From Clostridium saccharoperbutylacetonicum N1-4(HMT) (GTDB taxonomy: Bacteria; Bacillota; Clostridia; Clostridiales; Clostridiaceae): a stretch of 64,000 nucleotides of DNA. Positions 25,724-34,291 of this stretch are shown piece by piece. The stretch's first letter is position 1, and every line of letters begins with the position of its first letter. The stretch covers positions 3,471,001 through 3,535,000 of the forward strand of contig NC_020291.1 of NCBI RefSeq assembly GCF_000340885.1, in the 5' to 3' direction. The notes under the pieces were generated by a model that did not search any database, had not been told where the DNA came from, and was given only the letters and a program-made list of their open reading frames with translations. A program made the translations under genes and the position numbers.

Positions 25724-26779
25724 TTAGTCAATTACATTCTGTATTTGATCCCTATATTGATTAGGAGAAATTCCATAAACCTTCTTAAAGGTTCTTATAA
25801 AATGGGTATCATTTTCGTAACCAATAGCATCACTAATATCCCGAATTTTTAAATCTGTTGAGGATAAAAGTTCAATTGCCTTATTTAATTTTAAGGTTTG
25901 AATCATTTCTTTAAAGGTATGGCCTGTTGTTTTTTTTATGAGCTTACTTAAATAGGGTATTGAAAAATGAAATTCATTTGATAAATCATTCAAAGTTATA
26001 GTCTTATAATTTCCTTGAATATAAGAAATTATTGAGGCAAGCTGTTTGTTAGTCTTTTGCAGTTCTTGAGGTAATTCTACCTTATTAATATCGTTCCTTA
26101 GTAAATTTGCAAAGAGTATCATAATTTGATTATCTAAAATTTTATTGCTGTATTTCTTATTTTCAAAGTCTTCAATTATCATTTCACAAAGAATTTTCTT
26201 TATTTCAGGATTATTATTTGTGTGGAATATAATGTAGTTATTATAATTTTTAGTGTACAAAATCTTAGTAAAAAAAGCAGACAAGATATTTTCTTCACTT
26301 AATACTTCTAAAAATGTATCATTAAAGGTACTTCTTCTGATCAAAAAATTAACCAGTACAGTATCATCGTAAATGCCAACAGAATGTTCAACATTAGGAG
26401 GCAGAATGTATAAATCACCTTCATTAAAATTAATTTCATCTCCAGAAATATCTTGTTTGAAGCTTCCAGAATAAACATAACTCATTTCAAAAAAACTATG
26501 TTTATGATTAAATTCAGGAGTATATCTATAGTGTTTTAGTGCTATGACATTATGGTTTTTCTTTTCAACAAAAAGTATATCTTCTGGCATGAAAGAAGGA
26601 TCAATACCATGGTCAACTCCAGGAATGAGAAGCCTTAATTTCTTTATGTATTCTATATCCAAATTATCCATAAAGGTTTTATAGGTATTAGGATTTTGTT
26701 TAGCTAAATAAAATTTTTTATAATATAATTCGTCTTCTGTATATTCTTTTAAAAATTTATCTAATTCCATTAAGTTCAT
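25724..26779 (-). CDS. AraC-family regulator with cupin sensor domain
   Basis: Probable sugar-responsive activator of the rhamnoside genes that diverge from it. Residues ~80-165 have the cupin/sugar-binding pattern (YTPEFNHKHSFFEMSYVYSG, GDLYILPPNVEHSVG). The C-terminal ~100 residues hold the two helix-turn-helix motifs: TLNDLSNEFHFSIPYLSKLIK and IRDISDAIGYENDTHFIRTFK, then the classic KKVYGISPNQYR. Length (351) is normal for this class. The 416-bp divergent region contains a 15-bp direct repeat that may be its binding site. Inducer identity (rhamnose or a rhamnoside) is inferred from the neighbouring GH78 gene. Confidence 0.85.
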   Translation of the reverse strand: MNLMELDKFLKEYTEDELYYKKFYLAKQNPNTYKTFMDNLDIEYIKKLRLLIPGVDHGIDPSFMPEDILFVEKKNHNVIALKHYRYTPEFNHKHSFFEMSYVYSGSFKQDISGDEINFNEGDLYILPPNVEHSVGIYDDTVLVNFLIRRSTFNDTFLEVLSEENILSAFFTKILYTKNYNNYIIFHTNNNPEIKKILCEMIIEDFENKKYSNKILDNQIMILFANLLRNDINKVELPQELQKTNKQLASIISYIQGNYKTITLNDLSNEFHFSIPYLSKLIKKTTGHTFKEMIQTLKLNKAIELLSSTDLKIRDISDAIGYENDTHFIRTFKKVYGISPNQYRDQIQNVID

Positions 26780-26887
26780 TTTCTACACCAATTCCTTTCT
26801 AAAAATACCTAAGCACAATTATAGGATTTATTATAGATTTTTTATCTATATAAACTTAGATTTATTATTTTAAAAATATAATCCTAT

Positions 26888-27042
26888 GATTAAAAAATGT
26901 CAATCATTAAAATTAAATTTTGTAAGTTTAAATTAGATATAGAATTACAAAAGTATGATTAATGATTTTAAATAGCCATATACATATAAAGTAATGTCCA
27001 AATAAATTTTTTATTATTTGAAATTTAGATTAAAAAATGTCA
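26888..27042 (+). promoter_or_regulatory. Direct repeats, candidate AraC-type operators
   Basis: GATTAAAAAATGTCA occurs at 26888-26902 and again, identical, at 27028-27042, in the same orientation and 140 bp apart. They lie in the 416-bp gap between the divergent AraC gene and the sugar symporter gene, as expected for an AraC-family regulator that loops DNA. I see no gene in this gap. Confidence 0.5.
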
Positions 27043-27143
27043 GCCTTTTTCATTAAGTTATGTTATTGGTTTTAAGATGAATTTGAAATATTATATGAGT
27101 ATAGTGTTTGATTAACTTAAAGTTTGGGCTCAGCTTGTAATCG

Positions 27144-27181
27144 ATAACTTATGAATAAATAACTTATAAGTTATAAGTTAA
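27144..27181 (+). promoter_or_regulatory. Palindromic cluster just before the symporter gene
   Basis: ATAACTTATAAGTTAT (27159-27174) is a perfect 16-bp palindrome, with half-site ATAACTTAT at 27144-27152 and ATAAGTTA after it. It ends 4 bases before the ribosome site AGGAGG, so it could be an operator or a translation-blocking hairpin. Confidence 0.4.
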
Positions 27182-27195
27182 GTAGGAGGAGAAAT

Positions 27196-28569
27196 ATGGA
27201 TATAAATTCAAAGGCAAATGTTAATATTTCAGCTAACAGTGAAAATAATAAAGTTGGTTTTGGCGAAAAAGTATCTTATGGATTTGGAAATTTAGCAGGT
27301 AATCTTTTATTGACTACTGCAAATACTTTTATAAGTTTTTTCTATACAGATATTGCAGGAATTGCAGTAGCAACAGTTGGATTTATTTTACTTGCAGGAA
27401 GAATTCTTGATGGAGTTGCAGATTTAGCAATGGGGGCAATTGTTGATAAGACAAAAACAAAGTTTGGAAAGGCTCGGCCTTGGCTTTTATGGCTAGCTAT
27501 ACCTTATGCAGTATCATTAATACTAATGTTTACAGCGCCAGATTTAAGTAGTAACGGTAAAATTATTTATGCATTTATTACATATATTTTTGGAATGCTT
27601 ATGTTTACAGGAACAGCAACTCCGTATAACGTTTTGAGTGCCTTAATAAGTCAAGATTCAAATGTAAGGTCACAATTAAGTTCTTATAGAAGTATGTTTG
27701 GTTTTTTAGGTGCATTAATACTTAGTATAATTACAATGCCTTTAGTAAAGACTTTTGGCGATGGAAAAAGGGGATGGCTTCTTCTTGCAGTTGTATATGG
27801 AATAGCATCAGCGGTATTATATTTTATGTGTTTTAAGAATACAAAGGAAAGAGTAGCAGCGCCAGTAGATAATGCTGATTTCTCTTTAAAGGATGGATTA
27901 AAAACATTATTTAGAAATAAATATTGGGCAATGATTGTAGCTAGTATTGTAATAATATTTATATCAGCAGGACTTGGTGGGGTAAATGTTTATTATGCTC
28001 AATATGTACTTGGAAATCCCAATTTAGTTGGAGTAATTGGAACAGCATCTTTTTTACCTATAATTGCAGGATCATTTTTAGCAGGACCTGTTCTTACTAG
28101 GTTTGGAAAAAGAAACACTGCTTTAGGTGGAATAATATTAACTATAGTTGGCTCAATACCTATGGCATTAGCTCCAACAAATATTACAATGATCATAGCA
28201 GGACTAGTTATTAAAGGTTTAGGATCCGCTGGATTCTTAGTTTCAGCCTTTGCAATGCTTGGAGATACAGTAGAGTATGGTCAATGGAAACATGGAATTC
28301 GTATTGAAGGTTTAACTTTTGCAGCAGAAGGTTTTGCTGAAAAAGTAGGTACAGGATTAGGCGGTGCAGTACTTGGAGCAATATTAGGCCTTGGTGGATA
28401 TATTGGAGGACAAGCTACTCAAAGTGCTTCAGCAATCATGGCAATGAAAGTTTCCTTTGCATATGCACCAATTGCTGCATCAATACTAACAGCTGTATTA
28501 CTTTATTTCTACGATTTAGATAGAATATATCCTAAAATTATTGCAGAATTAAAAGAAAGAAACAAATAA
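27196..28569 (+). CDS. GPH-family sugar symporter (MelB-like)
   Basis: Cation-coupled importer of the glycoside-pentoside-hexuronide family. The 457 residues form about 12 membrane segments. The family signature is clear: GRILDGVADLAMGAIVDKTK followed by TKFGKARPWLLW. The central loop (TKERVAAPVDNADFSLKDG) separates two halves of six segments. AGGAGGAG lies 6 bases before ATG 27196. It is followed by a GH78 rhamnosidase, so a rhamnose-containing oligosaccharide is the likely cargo; this is inferred from position. Confidence 0.87.
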   Translation: MDINSKANVNISANSENNKVGFGEKVSYGFGNLAGNLLLTTANTFISFFYTDIAGIAVATVGFILLAGRILDGVADLAMGAIVDKTKTKFGKARPWLLWLAIPYAVSLILMFTAPDLSSNGKIIYAFITYIFGMLMFTGTATPYNVLSALISQDSNVRSQLSSYRSMFGFLGALILSIITMPLVKTFGDGKRGWLLLAVVYGIASAVLYFMCFKNTKERVAAPVDNADFSLKDGLKTLFRNKYWAMIVASIVIIFISAGLGGVNVYYAQYVLGNPNLVGVIGTASFLPIIAGSFLAGPVLTRFGKRNTALGGIILTIVGSIPMALAPTNITMIIAGLVIKGLGSAGFLVSAFAMLGDTVEYGQWKHGIRIEGLTFAAEGFAEKVGTGLGGAVLGAILGLGGYIGGQATQSASAIMAMKVSFAYAPIAASILTAVLLYFYDLDRIYPKIIAELKERNK

Positions 28570-28644
28570 GGTATTTATTAATACTATTTAAAAAGATAAG
28601 TTAGTAAATATAAATTTTTATTAGAAAATCATAGTTTGTATTTT

Positions 28645-28680
28645 AATTAGGCATTAGGTTGTTTTAACTTATGCCTAATT
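28645..28680 (+). terminator. Hairpin after the symporter gene
   Basis: AATTAGGCAT (28645-28654) pairs perfectly with ATGCCTAATT (28671-28680). No clear T run follows, so it may be a weak terminator or an RNA-stability hairpin between the symporter and the rhamnosidase. A 14-bp palindrome AATTCAATTGAATT lies at about 28702-28715. Confidence 0.4.
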
Positions 28681-28815
28681 ATACATTTAAAAAGTATATG
28701 TAATTCAATTGAATTTATATAATTATTTTAAAGCTAAAGCTTTGTTTATATATTATTACGTATAAATGATATATTATCAATTGAAACATGCATGGATATC
28801 GAGAGGAGTTTTAGT

Positions 28816-31518
28816 ATGCTAGTTGTAAAAAACTTAAAATGTGAATATTTAGAAAATCCAATAGGAATAGATAAAATAAATCCAAGATTGAGCTGGCAGA
28901 TTATTTCTGATAAAAGAAATGTTAAACAGCAGCAATTTCAAATACAAGTTGCAACAGATGAAGAATTTAAGAATATTGTATGGAACATGCATACCTTCTC
29001 TGAAAAATCAATTCATATTCCTTATGAAGGAGCGCCACTTGAAAGTAGAATGAGATATTTTTATCGAGTAAAGGTATGGATTAATAAAGAAGAAGAATCC
29101 GATTGGAGTAATACGTGCTTTTGGGAAATGGGTTTAATAAATACTTCGGAATGGAAGGCAGAGTGGATTTCTTTAAAAGATCAAAAAATAAATGAAGACT
29201 TTAAAGCTAGAGCTCCATTTAGTTGTTTTAAGAATTTTACTATAAATAAAGATGTTAAGAAAGCTGTCGTTTATGTAACAAGTTTAGGAGTATACGAACT
29301 TTATTTAAATGGAAAAAGAGTTGGGGAAGATTATTTAACACCAGGTTGGACTGACTATAATTATCGCATTCAATATCAGACTTATGAAGTTTCTGATTTA
29401 ATTAAAGCTAAGGACAATAAACTTAATGCAACAATTGGAGAAGGCTGGTACAGTGGCTATCTAGGATGGACTAAGAGAAAAGATACTTACGGAAGTAAGA
29501 ATGCTTTGTTGCTTCAAATGTATATTTATTATGAAGATGGCACAAGTGAAGTTATAGCTTCAGATGAATCTTGGAAGGAAGAAAATTGTAACATATTAAT
29601 GTCTGACATATATAATGGGGAAATATATGATGCAAGGGAAAAAGAGGAAGCTAGTATAGACAGTAATTTAATAATTGTTCCATATCCAAAGACACATTTA
29701 ATTGCTCAAGAAAATGAACCAATTAGAATTCAAGAAGAAATAGAACCATTGTCAATATTTAAAACTCCAAAGGGAGAGTTTGTATTAGATATGGGACAAA
29801 ATATGGCTGGCTTTGTACGCTTTAAGATTAGGGGAGAAAAAGGACAAAAAGTAACTTTAATTCACGGTGAGGTTTTAGATAAAGAAGGGAATTTCTATAG
29901 AGATAATATTAGAGATGCAGCTCAAAAAGTTACTTATATATGTAGTGGTAATGAAGAAGAAATATATGAACCTCATTTTACTTTTCAAGGATTCCGTTAT
30001 GTTAAGCTTGAAGGATTCCCCAAAGATATAAAACCTTCTAATTTTACAGGAGTTGTACTTCATTCAGACATGAAACCTATAGGAAGTTTTGAAACTTCTG
30101 ATAAAAAAATTAATCAACTTCAACATAATATTTTATGGGGACAAAAGGGTAATTTTATTGATGTGCCAACAGATTGTCCTCAAAGAGATGAACGTTTAGG
30201 GTGGACAGGAGATGCACAAATCTTTGCACGAACTGCATGCTTTAATATGAATGCAGCACCTTTTTTCAGCAAGTGGTTAAAGGATCTTTCTTGTAATCAA
30301 ATGTCAGATGGTGCAGTACCTTTTGTAGTTCCAGATATATTAAAGGGTACATTTGCTGATGGAATTGGATTAACAACCGCAGGTTGGGGAGATGCAGCTG
30401 TTATATGTCCTTGGACAATTTATCAATGTTATGGGGATGAAAATATATTAATTCAGCAATATGATAGTATGAAAAATTGGATTAATTATATAAGAAATCA
30501 AGGTAATGATGAATATCTTTGGGATACTGGTCTTCAACTTGCAGATTGGCTTGCTTTAGACAATGAAGAAGGAAGCTTTTTTGGAGCAACCGATGGATAC
30601 TTAGTTTCTACCGCATATTATGCTTATTCTACAGGAATATTTGCAAATATAGCTAAAATATTAGGAAAGTTTGATGATTACAAATTATATAACCAGTTAT
30701 ATGCTTCAATAAAAGAAGCTTATATTAATAGATTTTATGACAATGAAGGTAATTTAACAAGTGAAACTCAAACTGCTCAAGTAATATCTTTATATTTTGA
30801 TTTAGTCCCAGAAAAATATAAAGAAAGGATTGCTAAAAGATTAGTGGAATTAATAGAAAAGAAAAATATGCATTTAGATACAGGATTTTTAGGAACTCCG
30901 TATATTTGTCATGTGCTATCTGATAATGGATATGAAGACGTTGCTTATAAACTTCTATTTAATACTGATTATCCATCTTGGTTATATCAGGTAGAAAGAG
31001 GGGCTACAACCATGTGGGAGCATTGGGACAGTATTAAAGTTGATGGTTCTTTTTGGGATATAGGTATGAATTCCTTTAACCATTATTCATATGGTTCAGT
31101 AGGTGCATGGATGTACCAAAATATTGGTGGTATTGATATGGCTGAGGCAGGATATAAAAAATCCCAAATAGCTCCAAAACTATCAGAGAAATTAAGCTAT
31201 ACTAAGGCTGCTTTAGATACTATGTATGGAAAAATATCAGTCAGTTGGGAAATAATTGAGGATAAGATAAATATGAATGTAGTAATTCCTCACAATACAA
31301 CTTCAAGGATTACACTTCCTAAAGTTAAAAATATTGAAAAAATAAAAAAATACATTATTGAAGCCTACAATGAAAAAAGATTGCATATTGATTTAACTAA
31401 CGGGCTCTCCGAAACTTATATTGATACTGATTTTGGTTTCGAAATTTTTGGTGATAATATTTCTTTTGAAATTGGTTCAGGTTCTTATAATTTTTCGTAT
31501 GAATATACACCTATATAA
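28816..31518 (+). CDS. Alpha-L-rhamnosidase, GH78
   Basis: Cleaves terminal alpha-L-rhamnose from oligosaccharides or glycosides by inversion. The 900-residue protein has the usual GH78 layout: an N-terminal fibronectin-like domain (LKCEYLENPIGID...PRLSWQI), a jelly-roll domain (YLTPGWTDYNYRIQYQTYEV), DMGQNMAGFVRF before the catalytic barrel, then the (alpha/alpha)6 barrel with FIDVPTDCPQRDERLGWTGD containing the acidic residues. A C-terminal beta domain follows. No signal peptide, so it acts inside the cell on imported substrate. The start is ATG 28816 with GAGAGGAG at 28801-28808; the in-frame ATG 28792 overlaps poorly. It follows the symporter gene. Confidence 0.92.
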   Translation: MLVVKNLKCEYLENPIGIDKINPRLSWQIISDKRNVKQQQFQIQVATDEEFKNIVWNMHTFSEKSIHIPYEGAPLESRMRYFYRVKVWINKEEESDWSNTCFWEMGLINTSEWKAEWISLKDQKINEDFKARAPFSCFKNFTINKDVKKAVVYVTSLGVYELYLNGKRVGEDYLTPGWTDYNYRIQYQTYEVSDLIKAKDNKLNATIGEGWYSGYLGWTKRKDTYGSKNALLLQMYIYYEDGTSEVIASDESWKEENCNILMSDIYNGEIYDAREKEEASIDSNLIIVPYPKTHLIAQENEPIRIQEEIEPLSIFKTPKGEFVLDMGQNMAGFVRFKIRGEKGQKVTLIHGEVLDKEGNFYRDNIRDAAQKVTYICSGNEEEIYEPHFTFQGFRYVKLEGFPKDIKPSNFTGVVLHSDMKPIGSFETSDKKINQLQHNILWGQKGNFIDVPTDCPQRDERLGWTGDAQIFARTACFNMNAAPFFSKWLKDLSCNQMSDGAVPFVVPDILKGTFADGIGLTTAGWGDAAVICPWTIYQCYGDENILIQQYDSMKNWINYIRNQGNDEYLWDTGLQLADWLALDNEEGSFFGATDGYLVSTAYYAYSTGIFANIAKILGKFDDYKLYNQLYASIKEAYINRFYDNEGNLTSETQTAQVISLYFDLVPEKYKERIAKRLVELIEKKNMHLDTGFLGTPYICHVLSDNGYEDVAYKLLFNTDYPSWLYQVERGATTMWEHWDSIKVDGSFWDIGMNSFNHYSYGSVGAWMYQNIGGIDMAEAGYKKSQIAPKLSEKLSYTKAALDTMYGKISVSWEIIEDKINMNVVIPHNTTSRITLPKVKNIEKIKKYIIEAYNEKRLHIDLTNGLSETYIDTDFGFEIFGDNISFEIGSGSYNFSYEYTPI

Positions 31519-31670
31519 AGAGTGGCTATGCCACAATGCGGATCATTTCGCCTATATAAAGAGTAGCTATGCTACAATAAGGATCTTTTCACTAATATAA
31601 GGAGCAGCTTTGCCAGAATATGAAATTTTTTCACCCTATAAAAAAGGAGTTATGCCTTAATTAAGTTAAG
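31511..31670 (+). repeat. Four tandem ~41-bp hairpin repeat units
   Basis: Units begin at 31511, 31552, 31593 and 31635, each reading roughly CTATATAAAGAGTRGCTATGCYAC then AATAAGGATC and a T-rich tail. Unit 1 has stem GTGGC/GCCAC (31522-31534), unit 2 GTAGC/GCTAC (31563-31575). Units 3 and 4 are eroded. The array starts over the stop codon of the rhamnosidase gene. The same family occurs after panC. Confidence 0.8.
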
Positions 31671-31707
31671 GGTTTAGGATAAAATCTATTGAGGAGATAA
31701 ATATATA

Positions 31708-31748
31708 ACATAGTGTGCAATACTTCTTTGCCCACTATGTTTATTTTT
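31708..31748 (+). terminator. Terminator of the rhamnosidase unit
   Basis: ACATAGTG (31708-31715) pairs with CACTATGT (31733-31740), extended inside by GCAA/TTGC, followed by TTATTTTTAG. Confidence 0.75.
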
Positions 31749-31826
31749 AGTTAGAAGAAAGGTGTAATGTTTAATAATAGGAAGTGAACCAACTTTTAAT
31801 TTATTCAATACTCTAAGATTAAAATT

Positions 31827-31855
31827 TTGCACATAGTCAGATAATATAGTATAAT
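31827..31855 (+). promoter_or_regulatory. Promoter of the UvrD-like/LexA-like fusion gene
   Basis: TTGCAC (31827-31832) and TATAAT (31850-31855) are separated by exactly 17 bp, 105 bp before the ATG. I looked for a GAAC-N4-GTTT LexA box here and found none. Confidence 0.6.
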
Positions 31856-31959
31856 TACATCTATGATTTAATATAGAATATATTTAGTTTCGTGATAATT
31901 TGTATTTTAGGATATGATTAAATTCTAAATAAAATAACACAAAAGGAAGGAGGATTTTT

Positions 31960-33483
31960 ATGGAATTCAATAGGAAACAAAAGAAAATTATTAACAGCAA
32001 ACCTAATGGACCTATGTTAATAAAAGGTGAAAATAGTACAGGAAAAACAACAGCTTATGTAAATAAAATTCCAACATTACTTAATAATTATTGTATTAAT
32101 AAAAATGATAGAATTCTTATTGCAACAAATAGTGAAGAACATTCTAAATTTATATCCTTTGTATATGATAATATGGATAGTGAAAAATATCATCAAAATA
32201 GTTTTTTTGATGCTGATAATACAAATAAATTAGAAATTAGCACAATTAGTTCTTTAATACAATATTATTTTAATCAATATGAAACAGAGCATAAAATAAA
32301 ACTAATAGAAGCATCAATTACTGAATGTGAAGTACAATTAAAAAAGGCTATTGAAGTTATTAAGCAAAAATATACAAAGGAAAAGTTTGATATATTTGAT
32401 GCTTCATACACAAAATTTATATTTGAAGAAATCACATGGATTAAGGCTTCGGGGCTCAACAGTATTGAAGAATATCAAAATGTGCCAAGAAAAAGCAGAA
32501 TAAATGAAATAACTGGTAATAAAAAAATACTGAGAAAGAATTCGAAACTTAGACATGCTATTTATGACATAGTTATTGAATATAACAATAATTTGAATAA
32601 GATAAATAAAATAGATTTACAAGATAAAGCTTCTTTTGCACTTAAAAGTGCTACAAATAATAAAACAAAAGCTTTTACACATATTTTTATTGATAATAGC
32701 GAAATTTTAACAAAAGTTGAATTGGATTTATTAAAAACAATACATAATCAAACTCATTATTCAAGCATAACCTTTATATTTAATATTGGTGAAAAGCCAA
32801 CATTAAATGCTTGGATTTCTGATGGAAAAGCTTTTAGTAGTTTAGGTTATGATATGAAAGGTAAGAGTATTACACTAACTGAACATTATGATCATGAAGT
32901 AAATGAAGATTATACTACTAAAGTTGAAAATTATGATATGATCGAAAGTAATACAACTCCACAAAACACAGACTCTTATTTAACATTAAATCCAATCGAA
33001 TATATAGATTTAAAACGAAATGTTTCTCATAAATTTATTAAAGATCCAGATGCATTGGATGAAATATACATTAAATACAATGGAATTGAAGAAAAAGTAG
33101 TAGATACTATTAATATTCCAGTATTTAATGAAATTGCTGCTGGTAGTCCTATATTAATGAATGATTCAATTGAAGATAATTATCTTTTACCAAAAGAGTG
33201 GATAAGAAATACTAAAGATACATTTATTCTTAAAGTAAAGGGTGACTCCATGATAAACAAAAACATTTATGATGGAGATTTAGTTGTAATCAATAAGCAG
33301 CCTTTTCCAAATGTTAAGGATATAGTAGCAGTTGATATCAATGGGGAAGCAACCTTAAAAACTTATAAAAAGATCCATGGTCAAGTTGTATTAATGCCAG
33401 AAAACGAAAAATATGATCCAATAATTATAGAAGATCAAGAAGTTCATTTCCTTGGAGTTGCAATTGGCCTTATAAAAAATTAA
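31960..33483 (+). CDS. Fusion of degenerate UvrD-type helicase domain and LexA-type S24 autoprotease
   Basis: A 507-residue protein joining two parts seldom seen together. Residues 1-310 follow the first RecA-like domain of UvrD/Rep helicases: Walker A GENSTGKTT (23-31) is intact, but motif II reads IFIDNSE (243-248 region) where helicases have DEAQ or DEFQ. A late motif reads LTEHYD in place of LTxNYR. The second helicase domain is missing. Residues ~380-507 are a complete LexA/UmuD-type protease: Ala-Gly cleavage pair in EIAAGSPI (A394-G395), nucleophile S430 in KVKGDSM, general base K467 in EATLKTY. There is no helix-turn-helix. Possibly a DNA-damage or DNA-end sensor that self-cleaves; function not known to me. 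AAGGAAGGAGG precedes ATG 31960. Confidence 0.85.
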   Translation: MEFNRKQKKIINSKPNGPMLIKGENSTGKTTAYVNKIPTLLNNYCINKNDRILIATNSEEHSKFISFVYDNMDSEKYHQNSFFDADNTNKLEISTISSLIQYYFNQYETEHKIKLIEASITECEVQLKKAIEVIKQKYTKEKFDIFDASYTKFIFEEITWIKASGLNSIEEYQNVPRKSRINEITGNKKILRKNSKLRHAIYDIVIEYNNNLNKINKIDLQDKASFALKSATNNKTKAFTHIFIDNSEILTKVELDLLKTIHNQTHYSSITFIFNIGEKPTLNAWISDGKAFSSLGYDMKGKSITLTEHYDHEVNEDYTTKVENYDMIESNTTPQNTDSYLTLNPIEYIDLKRNVSHKFIKDPDALDEIYIKYNGIEEKVVDTINIPVFNEIAAGSPILMNDSIEDNYLLPKEWIRNTKDTFILKVKGDSMINKNIYDGDLVVINKQPFPNVKDIVAVDINGEATLKTYKKIHGQVVLMPENEKYDPIIIEDQEVHFLGVAIGLIKN

Positions 33484-33488
33484 TGATT

Positions 33489-33528
33489 AACCATATAATA
33501 GTTGATATAATTATTATATGGTTTTCTA
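33489..33528 (+). terminator. Terminator of the fusion gene
   Basis: AACCATATAATA (33489-33500) pairs perfectly with TATTATATGGTT (33512-33523), followed by TTCTATTT. Confidence 0.7.
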
Positions 33529-33537
33529 TTTATATAG

Positions 33538-33617
33538 ATATCAAAAGCGAGAATTAGAGCTATGCGAAACTTACCGAAATATGATACATTTATCTTCCGC
33601 AGGACTAGTGAAATTTT
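33538..33617 (+). repeat. Partial copy of the intergenic repeat element
   Basis: These 80 bases match 22831-22910 at 62 positions without gaps. The shared blocks include AGAATTAG, TTACCGAAAT-type and GACTARTGAAATTTT. The right half of the element is absent and the inner CCAGCG hairpin arm is not kept. It fills most of the gap ahead of fetA. Confidence 0.65.
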
Positions 33618-33655
33618 AGACTTTACATATTTTATTATGTTAGGAGTGAACCTAA

Positions 33656-34291
33656 TTGTTTGAATTAAACAATATAAAATTTAAAGATATCTTAGATATA
33701 CCATATTTAAAAATTAATAAGAATATAACCTGTATTATTGGTCCATCAGGAAGCGGAAAAACAACTCTATTGCGAATGTTAAATAGATTAAATGCTCCAG
33801 ATGAAGGAAAAATCACTTATAATAATATGGATATTTCCAGAATTAACTCAATAAAATTGCGTCGCAACATTGTAATGCTAGGTCAAACACCTGTGATTTA
33901 TCCAGGAACAATAGAAGATAATCTTCAAATTGGATTGGAATTTTCAGAAAAATTGCCTGCTTCAAAAGAAGCTATGAAAGATGCTCTTGATAGAGTGGAG
34001 TTAAGAAAGGAACTTTCTGATACTTGCAGCAATCTTTCAGGTGGAGAAAAACAACGTTTGTGCCTTGCAAGAGTTATGCTTATGAATGCTGATACATATT
34101 TACTAGATGAACCTTCAGCAGCTTTAGATAAAAATACCGAAGAATTTATAATTGATAATTTCTCTAAATTTGTAATGGAAAACAATAAAGAGCTCATAAT
34201 GATCACTCATTCAGAGTTAATTGCAGAAAAATTTATAAATTCCATAATAAGAATTGAACAGGGAAAGGTAGTGGAGACATATAATGAATAA
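33656..34291 (+). CDS. fetA: ABC transporter ATPase of the FetA type
   Basis: ATPase partner of the FetB-type permease, a pair linked to iron export and oxidative-stress resistance in E. coli. The 211 residues carry Walker A GPSGSGKTT, Q-loop near VMLGQTPVIYPG, signature LSGGEKQR and Walker B TYLLDEPSAALD. The short length and IYPGTIEDNLQ sequence fit the YbbL/FetA group. Translation starts at TTG 33656, with TAGGAGTGA seven bases ahead. It overlaps the permease gene by 8 bases, showing coupling. The metal substrate here is inferred from the family. Confidence 0.82.
   Translation: MFELNNIKFKDILDIPYLKINKNITCIIGPSGSGKTTLLRMLNRLNAPDEGKITYNNMDISRINSIKLRRNIVMLGQTPVIYPGTIEDNLQIGLEFSEKLPASKEAMKDALDRVELRKELSDTCSNLSGGEKQRLCLARVMLMNADTYLLDEPSAALDKNTEEFIIDNFSKFVMENNKELIMITHSELIAEKFINSIIRIEQGKVVETYNE

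Noticed and set aside
31511-31670. Tandem 41-bp units considered as a CRISPR array
   Set aside because: The whole unit is similar from copy to copy with no unique spacers, and no cas gene is near.
31680-31960. LexA box before the UvrD-like/LexA-like fusion gene
   Set aside because: The nearest candidate, GAACCAACTTTT near 31787, lacks the GTTT half-site.
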